The notes below the pieces were generated by a model. It saw nothing but the letters and a program-made list of their open reading frames with translations. It did not search any database and was not told where the DNA came from. DNA of 8,484 nt. It comes from Nannocystaceae bacterium (GTDB taxonomy: Bacteria; Myxococcota_A; Polyangia; Nannocystales; Nannocystaceae). A program made the position numbers and the translations under genes. Position 1 is the stretch's first letter. Each line of letters begins with the position of its first letter. Below, piece after piece: positions 1 through 6,566 of this stretch. The stretch spans positions 1-8,484 of the forward strand of contig JAESSZ010000787.1 in assembly GCA_016763875.1 (NCBI GenBank), written 5' to 3'.

Positions 1-1029
1 GTAGACGGCGATGCCTCGCTCGAGTCGCAGTTGTCGATCCTGGAGATCTCTCACCGCAGTGCGACGTACGCCGCGATTCATGCCGAGGCGGCTGCCCTGT
101 GCCACGAGGTGATTGGGATCCCCTCGACGCACAAGGTGCTGCTGCTGCAAGGGGGAGCGAGCATGCAGTTCTGTATGGTGCCGATGAACTTGCGCCTCAA
201 GGGACGCGCTGCCTGTTACGTCGACACGGGCACTTGGTCCTCCAAGGCCATCGCCGAGAGCCAGCTCATCGGTGAGACGAAGGTTATCGCGAGCTCGCAG
301 ACCACCGGATTTGATCGCATTCCGGCGTTGCCGCCGGCGTCCGAGTACGCGGACGCCTCCTATCTGCACATCACCAGCAACAACACGATCTACGGCACTG
401 AGTGGGCTGCCCTGCCCAAGGTGGAAGGCGAGGTGCCCCTGGTGGTCGACCTCTCGAGCGACATTGCGTCGCGTCCGATGGCGCTGGACACGGTCGCGCT
501 CGGGTACGCGGGCGCGCAGAAAAACCTGGGGCCGTCTGGGCTCACGGTTGTGTTTGTTCGCCAAGACATGCTCGAGCGCGAGCCCGTTGGCGTCGTCCCC
601 AGTTTGCTTCGCTACGCCACCCATGCCGCGAAGGACAGCCTGCTCAACACCCCCAACACCTTCGGGATCATGGTGCTGCGCAACGTGCTTGCGTGGATCC
701 GCGACGAAGGGGGGGTCGAGGCCGTGGGCGTAGTGAATCGTCGCAAGGCCGACAAGTTGTACGCGGTACTGGACGCCTCGTCTTTGTATCGGGGGCACGC
801 GCAATCGGACAGCCGTTCGACGATGAACGTGACCTGGACGTTGGGCGAAGGAGAAGTCGCGGCCGTCGCGACCAAGCGCTTTCTCGCCGCTGCGGCCGAG
901 GCGGGAATGTCCGGCCTCAAGGGCCATCGCTCCGTTGGCGGTTGCCGAGCGTCGATCTACAACGCCTTCCCGGAAGCGGGCGTCGATGTCCTGTGCGAGT
1001 TCATGCGAGAGTTCGAACGCAAGGCCTGA
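1..1029 (+). CDS. serC: Phosphoserine aminotransferase (5' partial)
   Basis: SerC is a cytosolic PLP-dependent aminotransferase. It makes 3-phosphoserine from 3-phosphohydroxypyruvate and glutamate, the second step of serine synthesis, and in many bacteria also serves pyridoxal phosphate synthesis. The frame is open from base 1, giving 342 residues here. The first visible part aligns with the family's SVMExSHR segment as SILEISHRS, which in E. coli SerC lies about 35 residues in, so roughly 20-25 N-terminal residues are missing. The TTG at 31 is therefore not the true start. Hallmarks in window numbering are GGASMQF (51-57), SNNTIYG (126-132), the Schiff-base lysine in GAQKNLGPSG (Lys174), NTPNTF (216-221) and KGHRSVGGCRASIYNAFP (307-324). 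Nothing looks broken. The family call is very secure. The next gene starts 4 bases downstream, suggesting co-transcription. Confidence 0.96.
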   Translation, partial: VDGDASLESQLSILEISHRSATYAAIHAEAAALCHEVIGIPSTHKVLLLQGGASMQFCMVPMNLRLKGRAACYVDTGTWSSKAIAESQLIGETKVIASSQTTGFDRIPALPPASEYADASYLHITSNNTIYGTEWAALPKVEGEVPLVVDLSSDIASRPMALDTVALGYAGAQKNLGPSGLTVVFVRQDMLEREPVGVVPSLLRYATHAAKDSLLNTPNTFGIMVLRNVLAWIRDEGGVEAVGVVNRRKADKLYAVLDASSLYRGHAQSDSRSTMNVTWTLGEGEVAAVATKRFLAAAAEAGMSGLKGHRSVGGCRASIYNAFPEAGVDVLCEFMREFERKA

Positions 1030-1033
1030 TCTG

Positions 1034-1729
1034 GTGGCGAACGACGAGGACCCATCCCCGGACCAGTACCCGGTTCACGCACCGGGCTGGGCGGCGATCG
1101 ATCGCGCGATGGCGCGTCTGCACCCCGGGCAGACCCCGCATCAGTTCACTAGCCATACCGGCTACGATCTCGAGAGCAAAAGTCCGCTGCCTGCGGTCTC
1201 GGTCTACGAAGGTCGCGAGAGCAGGCACTGGCACTACGTGACGCACGGCCTGTCGGAGTTGTTCGACAAGAGCTCGGCGCATACGTCGGTCTCCGGCTTT
1301 GGCTTCGAGCTGACGTTTGCGCTGCCGTGCGGCGAGGAGACGACCCCCCCCGTGTGGGTCCTATCCTTGCTCCAAGGGATCGGCGGACACGTCTTGTCCG
1401 GGCACGGCGCTCTGGACTCCGGTCACCTTATCGATCTCGGAGGACCACTGCGGCTCGAGCCCGCGACAAAACTGTCCGCGCTCTTGTGCGTGCCCGATCC
1501 GCGGCTGGGGAAGATCGATACCCCTCACGGCTCGCTGATGTTCATGTCTCTGCTTGGCGTCACCAGCGACGAGATGGCGGCGATGCACGCGTGGTCGCTT
1601 GAGCGTAAAGTGGGTCTGGTGGCCGATGTGGCGCCTTTGGCTATCACCGAGCCCGACCGCCTGGCGTTTGAGGCCGATCCGCGCACCTCACCGGCCTATC
1701 GGCGCGCCGCGCTCGGGCTCAAGTTATAG
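1034..1729 (+). CDS. Suppressor-of-fused (SUFU) domain protein
   Basis: This is a 231-residue soluble protein with no signal peptide or membrane segment. Residues 65-96 carry the SUFU-type signature, RHWHYVTHGLSELF followed by SGFGFELTFAL, then a PPVWVLSLLQ helix (105-114). A later LLGVTSDEMAAMHAW stretch (173-187) fits the family's C-terminal part. Bacterial SUFU proteins mostly have no known reaction; some relatives are immunity proteins in polymorphic toxin systems. No toxin gene is visible here, so that role is unsupported. I chose the GTG at 1034 because AAGG lies 9 bases upstream. Earlier in-frame starts, such as the ATG at 935, would only re-read serC in another frame, giving an Arg/Ser-rich tail unlike the rest. 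The 4-base gap to serC suggests one operon, though a functional link to serine synthesis is not evident. Confidence 0.82.
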   Translation: MANDEDPSPDQYPVHAPGWAAIDRAMARLHPGQTPHQFTSHTGYDLESKSPLPAVSVYEGRESRHWHYVTHGLSELFDKSSAHTSVSGFGFELTFALPCGEETTPPVWVLSLLQGIGGHVLSGHGALDSGHLIDLGGPLRLEPATKLSALLCVPDPRLGKIDTPHGSLMFMSLLGVTSDEMAAMHAWSLERKVGLVADVAPLAITEPDRLAFEADPRTSPAYRRAALGLKL

Positions 1730-1830
1730 CCGCGCGTGAACGCGCACCATGTGTGGCCTTGGTGGCCTGTGTAGGCGCATCACGGAGCGCTGGCTTTCGG
1801 CAAGATCGTGCGGCGGAGCGAATGCGCCGT

Positions 1831-1836
1831 TATAAT
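1831..1836 (+). promoter_or_regulatory. Consensus -10 box (TATAAT)
   Basis: A perfect TATAAT sits in a GC-rich 148-base intergenic region, 42 bases before the GTG of the MopE-motif lipoprotein. No good -35 box lies 16-18 bases upstream (that stretch reads about gtgcgg), and there is no extended -10 TGn. If used, transcription would start near 1842-1844. The rest of the intergenic region holds only a short hairpin after the SUFU stop (1732-1745) and the hairpin at 1841-1862. Confidence 0.45.
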
Positions 1837-1840
1837 CACG

Positions 1841-1862
1841 CTTCGGGGGGTCTAACCCGAGG
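1841..1862 (+). promoter_or_regulatory. 5' leader hairpin overlapping the ribosome binding site
   Basis: CTTCGGG (1841-1847) can pair with CCCGAGG (1856-1862) across an 8-base loop. The stem has seven pairs, one of them G-U. Its 3' arm overlaps the only purine-rich Shine-Dalgarno candidate (GAGGGG, 1859-1864), which is 13 bases from the GTG at 1878. The stem could thus lower translation of the lipoprotein. Pairing is seen directly; a regulatory role is inference. Confidence 0.3.
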
Positions 1863-1877
1863 GGTAATCGCGCCAAG

Positions 1878-2783
1878 GTGACGACGCAAACACGCAGCTG
1901 CACGCCAGACCGGACGACGTCGCGCTGGACCTCGACAGGCGCGCTTTGCCTGGCGGTCCTCGTGGTCTCTGCCGTCGCGTGCGCCACCGGGGCCGAGACC
2001 GATGCGGATTCTGGGTTCTCGTTTGGGCCCGGCGGTGGCGTGGGTGGGGCCAACGGTTCGGACTCCCAGCCAACCGGGGGGGTCGGGACCATCGGCGGTA
2101 TGGAAGGCGGTGGTGGTGACGGCACACTCGGCGGCTCGGGTGTCGTGGACGATGGCTCCGGTGACGATGGTGGCGGCAACGACGGCGTCATGTGCCAAGA
2201 CGCCGACGGGGACAGCTACGGCGTGGGGTGCAACGCGGGCGAGGACTGCGATGACAGCAACGCCGACATCAACCCAGGGGCCGTCGAGACGTGCGATGGC
2301 ACCGACGAGAACTGCAACGATCTGATCGACGATGGCTGCGAGTGTCCGGATGACGGGGTCAGCAGCAACTGCAACATCCCGACCGATCTCGGGCCGCTTG
2401 AGATGGGCGACAACGTCATGGGCATCGTCGGCAACATCCCGGCCGAGCAAGGCATCGACTGGTACTCGGTCGCGTTCCCGCTCGCGGACATTCGACCGGG
2501 TGCAGGCACGCCAACCATCGACTTCCAGATCAACGAAGACGACCAGTTCGTCTTCGATGTCGTGCAAAACGCGTGCGACGTGGCCGGGGTGCCGTGCACT
2601 TCAGGGGGGACGGCCGGCGTCGGTGTGTCGCTGACATCGTGGAGTTTTGTCGACGACGACGAAGGCTGCTGCACCGAGCCCGACGACTCGATGGTCCCGT
2701 GGCCCAACCCGATCTTCATCCGCGTTTATCGCACCACGAGCGGATCTTCGTGCGCGACCTACCAGCTGCACGTCACGCGCTAG
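1878..2783 (+). CDS. Secreted lipoprotein with MopE-type metal-binding motif
   Basis: This is a 301-residue exported protein. An N-terminal charged stretch and hydrophobic segment (about 19-34) end in AVAC, making Cys35 the likely lipidated residue; Ala at -3 is slightly off the usual Leu. Residues 36-104 are a Gly/Asp-rich low-complexity linker. Residues 106-154 form a MopE-type putative metal-binding motif: DADGDSYG, then GEDCDDSNADINPGAVETCDG, ENCNDLIDDGC. This motif is widespread in exported myxobacterial proteins, and its acidic residues suggest Ca or other metal binding. The C-terminal part (165-301) looks like a beta-sandwich, with DWYSVAF near 194-200 and a closing IRVYRTTSG...TYQLHV strand pair resembling PPC-type domains; this is tentative. 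GTG 1878 is the only start between an upstream in-frame stop (TAA at 1833) and the signal segment. The 3' end shares CTAG with the convergent radical SAM gene. Confidence 0.85.
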   Translation: MTTQTRSCTPDRTTSRWTSTGALCLAVLVVSAVACATGAETDADSGFSFGPGGGVGGANGSDSQPTGGVGTIGGMEGGGGDGTLGGSGVVDDGSGDDGGGNDGVMCQDADGDSYGVGCNAGEDCDDSNADINPGAVETCDGTDENCNDLIDDGCECPDDGVSSNCNIPTDLGPLEMGDNVMGIVGNIPAEQGIDWYSVAFPLADIRPGAGTPTIDFQINEDDQFVFDVVQNACDVAGVPCTSGGTAGVGVSLTSWSFVDDDEGCCTEPDDSMVPWPNPIFIRVYRTTSGSSCATYQLHVTR

Positions 2784-2786
2784 CGC
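2777..2786. repeat. Perfect palindrome GCGCTAGCGC shared by two convergent stops
   Basis: The 10-base palindrome contains CTAG at 2780-2783. On the plus strand TAG (2781-2783) ends the MopE-motif lipoprotein; on the minus strand TAG (2782-2780) ends the radical SAM gene. The two coding regions thus overlap by 4 bases with no spacer, leaving no room for an intergenic terminator. Confidence 0.9.
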
Positions 2787-3721
2787 TCTGGGCGGCTGCC
2801 GCGGATCTTTCGTACGACAGCGTCCCGGTTCACGAACACCGGGTGCAGTTCGGCAAGATCGTAGTGCTCACCCAGCTCGAACAATCCCCCACAGATCGGA
2901 TCGAGTGAACATTGGGCGCACACGTCGGCTTTGGGATGGGTAAAGTCGGTCTGTCGCACGGTGCCCTTGTCGTCCAAGAAATGGACCGTGCGCTCCTCGT
3001 TTTTGACGATCTTGCGCGTCTCGGTGGAGCAGTGCGCGAACTCGGTCATGAAGCACAGCGGCACCCGCTCGACTCGAAAGCTCCGACCTGACTTGTCGAC
3101 CCAGCGCATCGCCCGGGCCAGCGAGAGTTCGAAGTCCGCGAGTCGTGGTGCCGTGTCACGGTTGGTGTCCGCCCGGCCCATCGATGGGTCGAGGTTGTTC
3201 CACACGAAATGGGAGATCTTCGGGGCGTGGGCAACGAGCGCGCGCACGGTTTGGTCGAGGTGGTCGGCGTTGTACTTGTTGATGACCGTGTTGATGTTGA
3301 TCGTCGCGTCAACCGCCTCCAGAGCGTGCAGCGCGGCCATGGCGGCCGTGAAGCTGCCCTTGACCCCCGTGAGGAAGTCCTCGAGTTCCGCACGACACGA
3401 GTGGATCGAGACGTGGAAGTGCTTCAGTCCGGCCTCGGCGTAACTCTCGGCGAGTCCGGGGCGGGCGAGGCGCGAGCCGTTGGTGATCATGCGGACATGC
3501 AGCCCGGCCGCCACAGCGTAGCGCGTGATCTCTGGGATCAACTCGGACAACGACGGCTCGCCCCCGGTGAGAATTACGCCGAAGTAGTCGCGCCGCGCGA
3601 AGTCGTCGATCTGCTTTCGCGCCGTGGCGAGGTCCAGCATGTGGCCCGACGGCGGGTTGCTGCAAAACCGGCAGTAATGGTTGCAGCCGCGAACGATCTG
3701 CATATAGCCGAGGTTGGCCAC
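2780..3721 (-). CDS. Radical SAM protein with SPASM-like C-terminal cysteines
   Basis: This is a 313-residue cytosolic enzyme. The radical SAM cluster motif is CNHYCRFC (Cys13, Cys17, Cys20), binding the 4Fe-4S that cleaves S-adenosylmethionine. TGGEP (52-56) is the SAM-binding GGE motif, and NG at 81-82 plus FHVSIH (102-107) follow barrel strands. C-terminal cysteines Cys223 (in VPLC), Cys231, and Cys268/271/277 in CAQCSLDPICGG form a SPASM/twitch-like set likely to hold one or more auxiliary clusters. The substrate is unknown; relatives modify peptides or build cofactors. It resembles the C-terminal module of the tandem radical SAM protein upstream. Start: GTG at 3721 keeps an N-terminal MANLGYMQIVRG that suits the family; ATG at 3703 is the alternative. 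Neither has a clear ribosome binding site. It lies 36 bases after the lipoprotein stop and is probably last in the operon. Confidence 0.88.
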   Translation of the reverse strand: MANLGYMQIVRGCNHYCRFCSNPPSGHMLDLATARKQIDDFARRDYFGVILTGGEPSLSELIPEITRYAVAAGLHVRMITNGSRLARPGLAESYAEAGLKHFHVSIHSCRAELEDFLTGVKGSFTAAMAALHALEAVDATININTVINKYNADHLDQTVRALVAHAPKISHFVWNNLDPSMGRADTNRDTAPRLADFELSLARAMRWVDKSGRSFRVERVPLCFMTEFAHCSTETRKIVKNEERTVHFLDDKGTVRQTDFTHPKADVCAQCSLDPICGGLFELGEHYDLAELHPVFVNRDAVVRKIRGSRPER

Positions 3722-3732
3722 GCGTCAGCGTA

Positions 3733-3747
3733 GCACCCGCGCGGGGC
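3733..3747 (-). other. Weak GC hairpin between lipoprotein and radical SAM gene
   Basis: The 36-base gap contains the palindrome CCCGCGCGGG (3736-3745). With one bulged base it extends to a five-pair stem with a GCGC loop. There is no T-tract, so it is not a convincing terminator. It could attenuate or stabilise the downstream part of the message, or be chance in such GC-rich DNA. Confidence 0.25.
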
Positions 3748-3757
3748 AGGGAAGCGG

Positions 3758-4687
3758 TTACTTCCAGCAACTGTAGTCGAGCTTGGCCGTGGTCTTGGTG
3801 CTCAGCTCGCCCGCGGTTTGCGTGAGCGTGATCCGCTTGACGTTGCCGTCGGCGTCGTAGCGGTAGTCGTAGCGCTGATCGACGGAACCGTCGGACCCCT
3901 GGTCCTCCTTGACCGTCTTGATTCGCCCACGACCGTCGTAGAAAAACCGAACCTTCACCGTGGGTCCCTCGGACGGCTTTTTGACGTTCGCGGTGCGAAC
4001 GAGGCCATCGCGATCCGTGAGCGCGATCTTCTTCTTGGCGGCGTGCATCGGGTAGCCGGGGATAAGACCCGAGAACGACGGCAGCGCGACAAGCGTGAGG
4101 TCAGACTTCTTGCCTGACTTCTTGTCAGTCAGTTTGGCGGTGACCAGGTTGAGGTCGTCGAGGTATTTCGTGGTGAGTTCGAGGTCGACCTTGTCGTCGC
4201 ACTCGTTGTCGATGCTGACCTTGGTGGTCTTGCCGTCGGCGAGCGTGAAGCTGCCGCACACCTCGGCCTTACCGTTGCCGTCCGCGTCGACCTCGACGGT
4301 GCCGCCCGTGTCGCCCGTGTACGTGAAGCGCACCACGGTCCCGCTACTCCAGGTGACCTTGCATGGCCCCGGATGCCCGGTGAGTTCGAGCTGGCCACCC
4401 GTGGCTTCGACTTCGTCGCCGGTCGTAAGGCCGCCGTCGGTGGTGTCGGGGTCTTCGCCGTCACTCTCCCACGCTTGCGTATCGCCGCGGTTGTCGTCGC
4501 CGAAACCATCTGCCGTCCCGGTCGAGTCCGGCGCTGGGGTGGTGGGCGTCGTGGTGACCGACGGAGGATCGAACTTTCCGTCCCCGGCCGCGCCCGGCTT
4601 TTGCTTTTCGGGCGGCGAGTCACTCCCGCATGAAGGGATGCAGGCGGCGAGAACCAGAGCGAACGATGAGGAGACGAGCCGTGACAT
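3758..4687 (-). CDS. Lipoprotein with acidic linker and YD-repeat-like C-terminus
   Basis: This is a 309-residue exported protein of no recognised family. The ATG at 4687 begins a short signal peptide, MSRLVSSSFALVLAAC, with lipobox LAAC (Cys16); Cys20 in IPSCGSD is a second possible site. The frame stays open further upstream but would overlap the preceding radical SAM gene, so that start is rejected. Residues 22-95 are a Pro/Thr/Gly/Asp-rich spacer. A compact domain (about 97-205) contains Cys109, Cys144 and Cys163, plus DADGNGK (134-140). The C-terminal part (245-309) has FFYDGRGRI and YRYDADGNVKRI, like degenerate YD/RHS-type strands, and ends with Cys307. It sits between two radical SAM genes on the same strand (58 bases after one, 36 before the other), so it may be a partner or target of the pathway; this is conjecture. 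No Shine-Dalgarno sequence is visible. Confidence 0.78.
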   Translation of the reverse strand: MSRLVSSSFALVLAACIPSCGSDSPPEKQKPGAAGDGKFDPPSVTTTPTTPAPDSTGTADGFGDDNRGDTQAWESDGEDPDTTDGGLTTGDEVEATGGQLELTGHPGPCKVTWSSGTVVRFTYTGDTGGTVEVDADGNGKAEVCGSFTLADGKTTKVSIDNECDDKVDLELTTKYLDDLNLVTAKLTDKKSGKKSDLTLVALPSFSGLIPGYPMHAAKKKIALTDRDGLVRTANVKKPSEGPTVKVRFFYDGRGRIKTVKEDQGSDGSVDQRYDYRYDADGNVKRITLTQTAGELSTKTTAKLDYSCWK

Positions 4688-4745
4688 GGTGTATTGCGGG
4701 GCGCGCGACGTCGGGTTGTAGCACGCCCACCGCACGCAGCTTGGG

Positions 4746-6542
4746 CTACGGCGCTGCGACCGGCCGTAGCTCGTCCCAGCCATACAGCTCGGCGTACCCG
4801 CGGCGCAGCCCGAAGCACTGCTTGTTGAGCGAGCAGCGCTGGCAAGGAGGCGGATGGACGAACTCCCCGCCGTCATAGTCGGAAGGGGGCGGCGGCAGTT
4901 CGCGGAATCTCGCGGCGGGCACTGGGGCCAAGCACAGCGGAATCCCACACATCGAGTCGAAGCCCTCCACGTCCACCCCGTGGGCGGCCGCGCGTCGCAC
5001 CCCTTCGCGGAGGGCAGGAAGGACTTCGTTGTAGCGAGGCACCAACGCTGCCGTGCGCGGGACCAAGTCGGTGGACATGCTCACGAAAGAAACCGTGATG
5101 GCGGCGTTGGGCCATCGCTTAGCCACCAGATCGACGAATGCCGGGAACTCCGCCGCATTGGGGCGACACAGCACGTAGTTGATCCGGACCGCGATCGCGG
5201 TGGCCGTGAGTGCGTCGATGCCCGCGAGTGTTTGCAAGAACGTGCCCGGTGCTCCCGTCAGCGCGTCGCTGGTTTGCTCGGTTGCTGCGTGCAGGGACAC
5301 GAAAGCACGATCGACTCCAGCGTCCGCGAGCGCCAGCGCGTGCTCGGGATCCGCGAGTCGTATCGCGTTGCTCTGAAGTTCGACTTCCGGGGCACCGTGC
5401 TGTTTTGCCAGCGACACCCACTGCGCGAGTTTGGGGTTGAGGGTGGGCTCGCCCCCCGACAGCACGACGATCGCACCCTGGGATGCCGCACCCACAATCG
5501 CGTCCGTCACCCGGTCGTCGCTCGCCGACGGGAGGTGCGTCGAAACAAAGCAGAATCGACAGGCCTGGTTGCAGCGGAAGTTGATCCGGATGACATGGGC
5601 CGCGGCAGACGTGCCGTCGGGGCGACGGTAGATCTCCTTGGTCACGAGCTCTCGCTCGATCTGCGCTTGCGGTGATCCGATTTGGGTGAGGCGTCGTCGT
5701 GTGCGGTCGTCGGCGATTGGTTTGGGCTTTGCATCGACGAACCGAGGCGCGTCCGTGGGGAGCCCCGCACAGCGGTCGACCACGCTGCACTCGCGACACC
5801 CCGCGCTGCGTGCGTACCCGGACCGGTCCGCGCCGCCGACGTTGAGTCGGTACAGGTGGGCATGACGCGCGGGCTGACGCAGCTGGCAGGGCGCCAGATA
5901 GCTCGCCGGATCCAGGGCGACGTCGATGTCGTGGCTGCGGGCGGTGTCGGCGAGCGTCGCAACCGCGTCGGCGATCTCCGAGGGGGTCGCGAGCGTCGTG
6001 GCCGATGGCGCTCGCAGCGGGATCCGGATCCAAAGCCGCACTGGTGTGGCATCGGCGGCCCGCATCGCGGCAGGGATCGACGCGACCTGAGTTGCGTTAC
6101 CCGCGACGATCGGGACCGCGACCTCGATATCAACGCCTTCATGACGGAGTGCATGGATGGCGGCGACCACCCGCGGCCAGACCCCGGTCCCTCCCGTGAT
6201 CACATCCAGGGCCTCGCCGTGGCCGGGCAGGTGGACCCGCACCGCGGCCAGCCCCGCACTGGCGAGTTGATGCGCCATCGCGGCGTCAATGCGCCACGCG
6301 TTGGTCTCCATGATCACGCGGGAGGACGCCTCGGCCGCGAGGCGAATCATGCGGGGCAGATCGCGACGCAGGGTCGGCTCGCCTCCGGTAAGGATCATCT
6401 CCTGGCTCCCGGAACTCGCCTTGATCCGCCGCACGACCGCGTCGGCCGCCGCGACGGATGCACGTTCGTGCGGTCGCCGGGTATTGCAGAAATCGCAGCG
6501 TAGCTCGCAGGTCTCGTTGGTCACGACCTGGACGGAACGCAT
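4746..6542 (-). CDS. Tandem radical SAM protein (two complete modules)
   Basis: This 598-residue protein contains two radical SAM enzymes in one chain. Module 1 (about 1-265) has CELRCDFC (Cys12/16/19), TGGEPT (52-57), VRVHLPG with His104, and auxiliary cysteines Cys219 and CRECSVVDRC (249/252/258). A linker of about 50 residues follows. Module 2 (about 316-598) has CNQACRFC (324/328/331), SGGEPT (362-367), FVSLH with His418, LTG at 428-430, Cys532, IPLC (537) and CQRCSLNKQC (567/570/576), ending GYAELYGWDELRP. Each module keeps all three cluster cysteines and GGEP, so both look active, each with a CxxCx5C SPASM-like cap. FbiC (fused CofG/CofH) is a known precedent for a double radical SAM protein, but its deazaflavin motifs are not recognised here. 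ATG 6542 is supported by an upstream AAGGGGG and by the immediate start of the barrel. The reaction is unknown. Confidence 0.9.
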   Translation of the reverse strand: MRSVQVVTNETCELRCDFCNTRRPHERASVAAADAVVRRIKASSGSQEMILTGGEPTLRRDLPRMIRLAAEASSRVIMETNAWRIDAAMAHQLASAGLAAVRVHLPGHGEALDVITGGTGVWPRVVAAIHALRHEGVDIEVAVPIVAGNATQVASIPAAMRAADATPVRLWIRIPLRAPSATTLATPSEIADAVATLADTARSHDIDVALDPASYLAPCQLRQPARHAHLYRLNVGGADRSGYARSAGCRECSVVDRCAGLPTDAPRFVDAKPKPIADDRTRRRLTQIGSPQAQIERELVTKEIYRRPDGTSAAAHVIRINFRCNQACRFCFVSTHLPSASDDRVTDAIVGAASQGAIVVLSGGEPTLNPKLAQWVSLAKQHGAPEVELQSNAIRLADPEHALALADAGVDRAFVSLHAATEQTSDALTGAPGTFLQTLAGIDALTATAIAVRINYVLCRPNAAEFPAFVDLVAKRWPNAAITVSFVSMSTDLVPRTAALVPRYNEVLPALREGVRRAAAHGVDVEGFDSMCGIPLCLAPVPAARFRELPPPPSDYDGGEFVHPPPCQRCSLNKQCFGLRRGYAELYGWDELRPVAAP

Positions 6543-6554
6543 CGCAAGAGCATA

Positions 6555-6561
6555 CCCCCTT
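6555..6561 (-). promoter_or_regulatory. Ribosome binding site of the tandem radical SAM gene
   Basis: On the minus strand AAGGGGG lies 12 bases before the ATG at 6542, inside the 24-base gap after the glycosyltransferase stop. The spacing is rather long but the purine run is clear, and it supports that ATG. Confidence 0.5.
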
Positions 6562-6566
6562 GCCGT

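Noticed and set aside
402..1241. Plus-strand open frame across serC and the SUFU gene in a third frame
   Set aside because: It is Arg/Gly-rich and featureless and overlaps two well-supported genes in other frames.
1732..1745. Inverted repeat GCGCG-TGAA-CGCGC just after the SUFU stop as a terminator
   Set aside because: The stem has only five pairs and no T-tract follows; such short GC repeats are common by chance in this base composition.
3722..4745. A separate RiPP precursor peptide gene near the radical SAM genes
   Set aside because: The gaps (36, 58 and 24 bases) are too short for one, and no small frame with a ribosome binding site stands out. A precursor outside the window is not excluded.
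4854..6503. Long plus-strand open frames opposite the tandem radical SAM gene (4854-5675 and 5682-6503)
   Set aside because: They are Arg/Gly-rich translations with no recognisable domain. They lie wholly antisense to a gene with clear catalytic motifs, so they are composition shadows.
4746..6542. FbiC-type deazaflavin (F420) synthase for the tandem radical SAM protein
   Set aside because: Only the two-module layout fits. Both modules end in SPASM-like CxxCx5C caps, I see no CofG/CofH-like sequence, and no other F420 gene is nearby.
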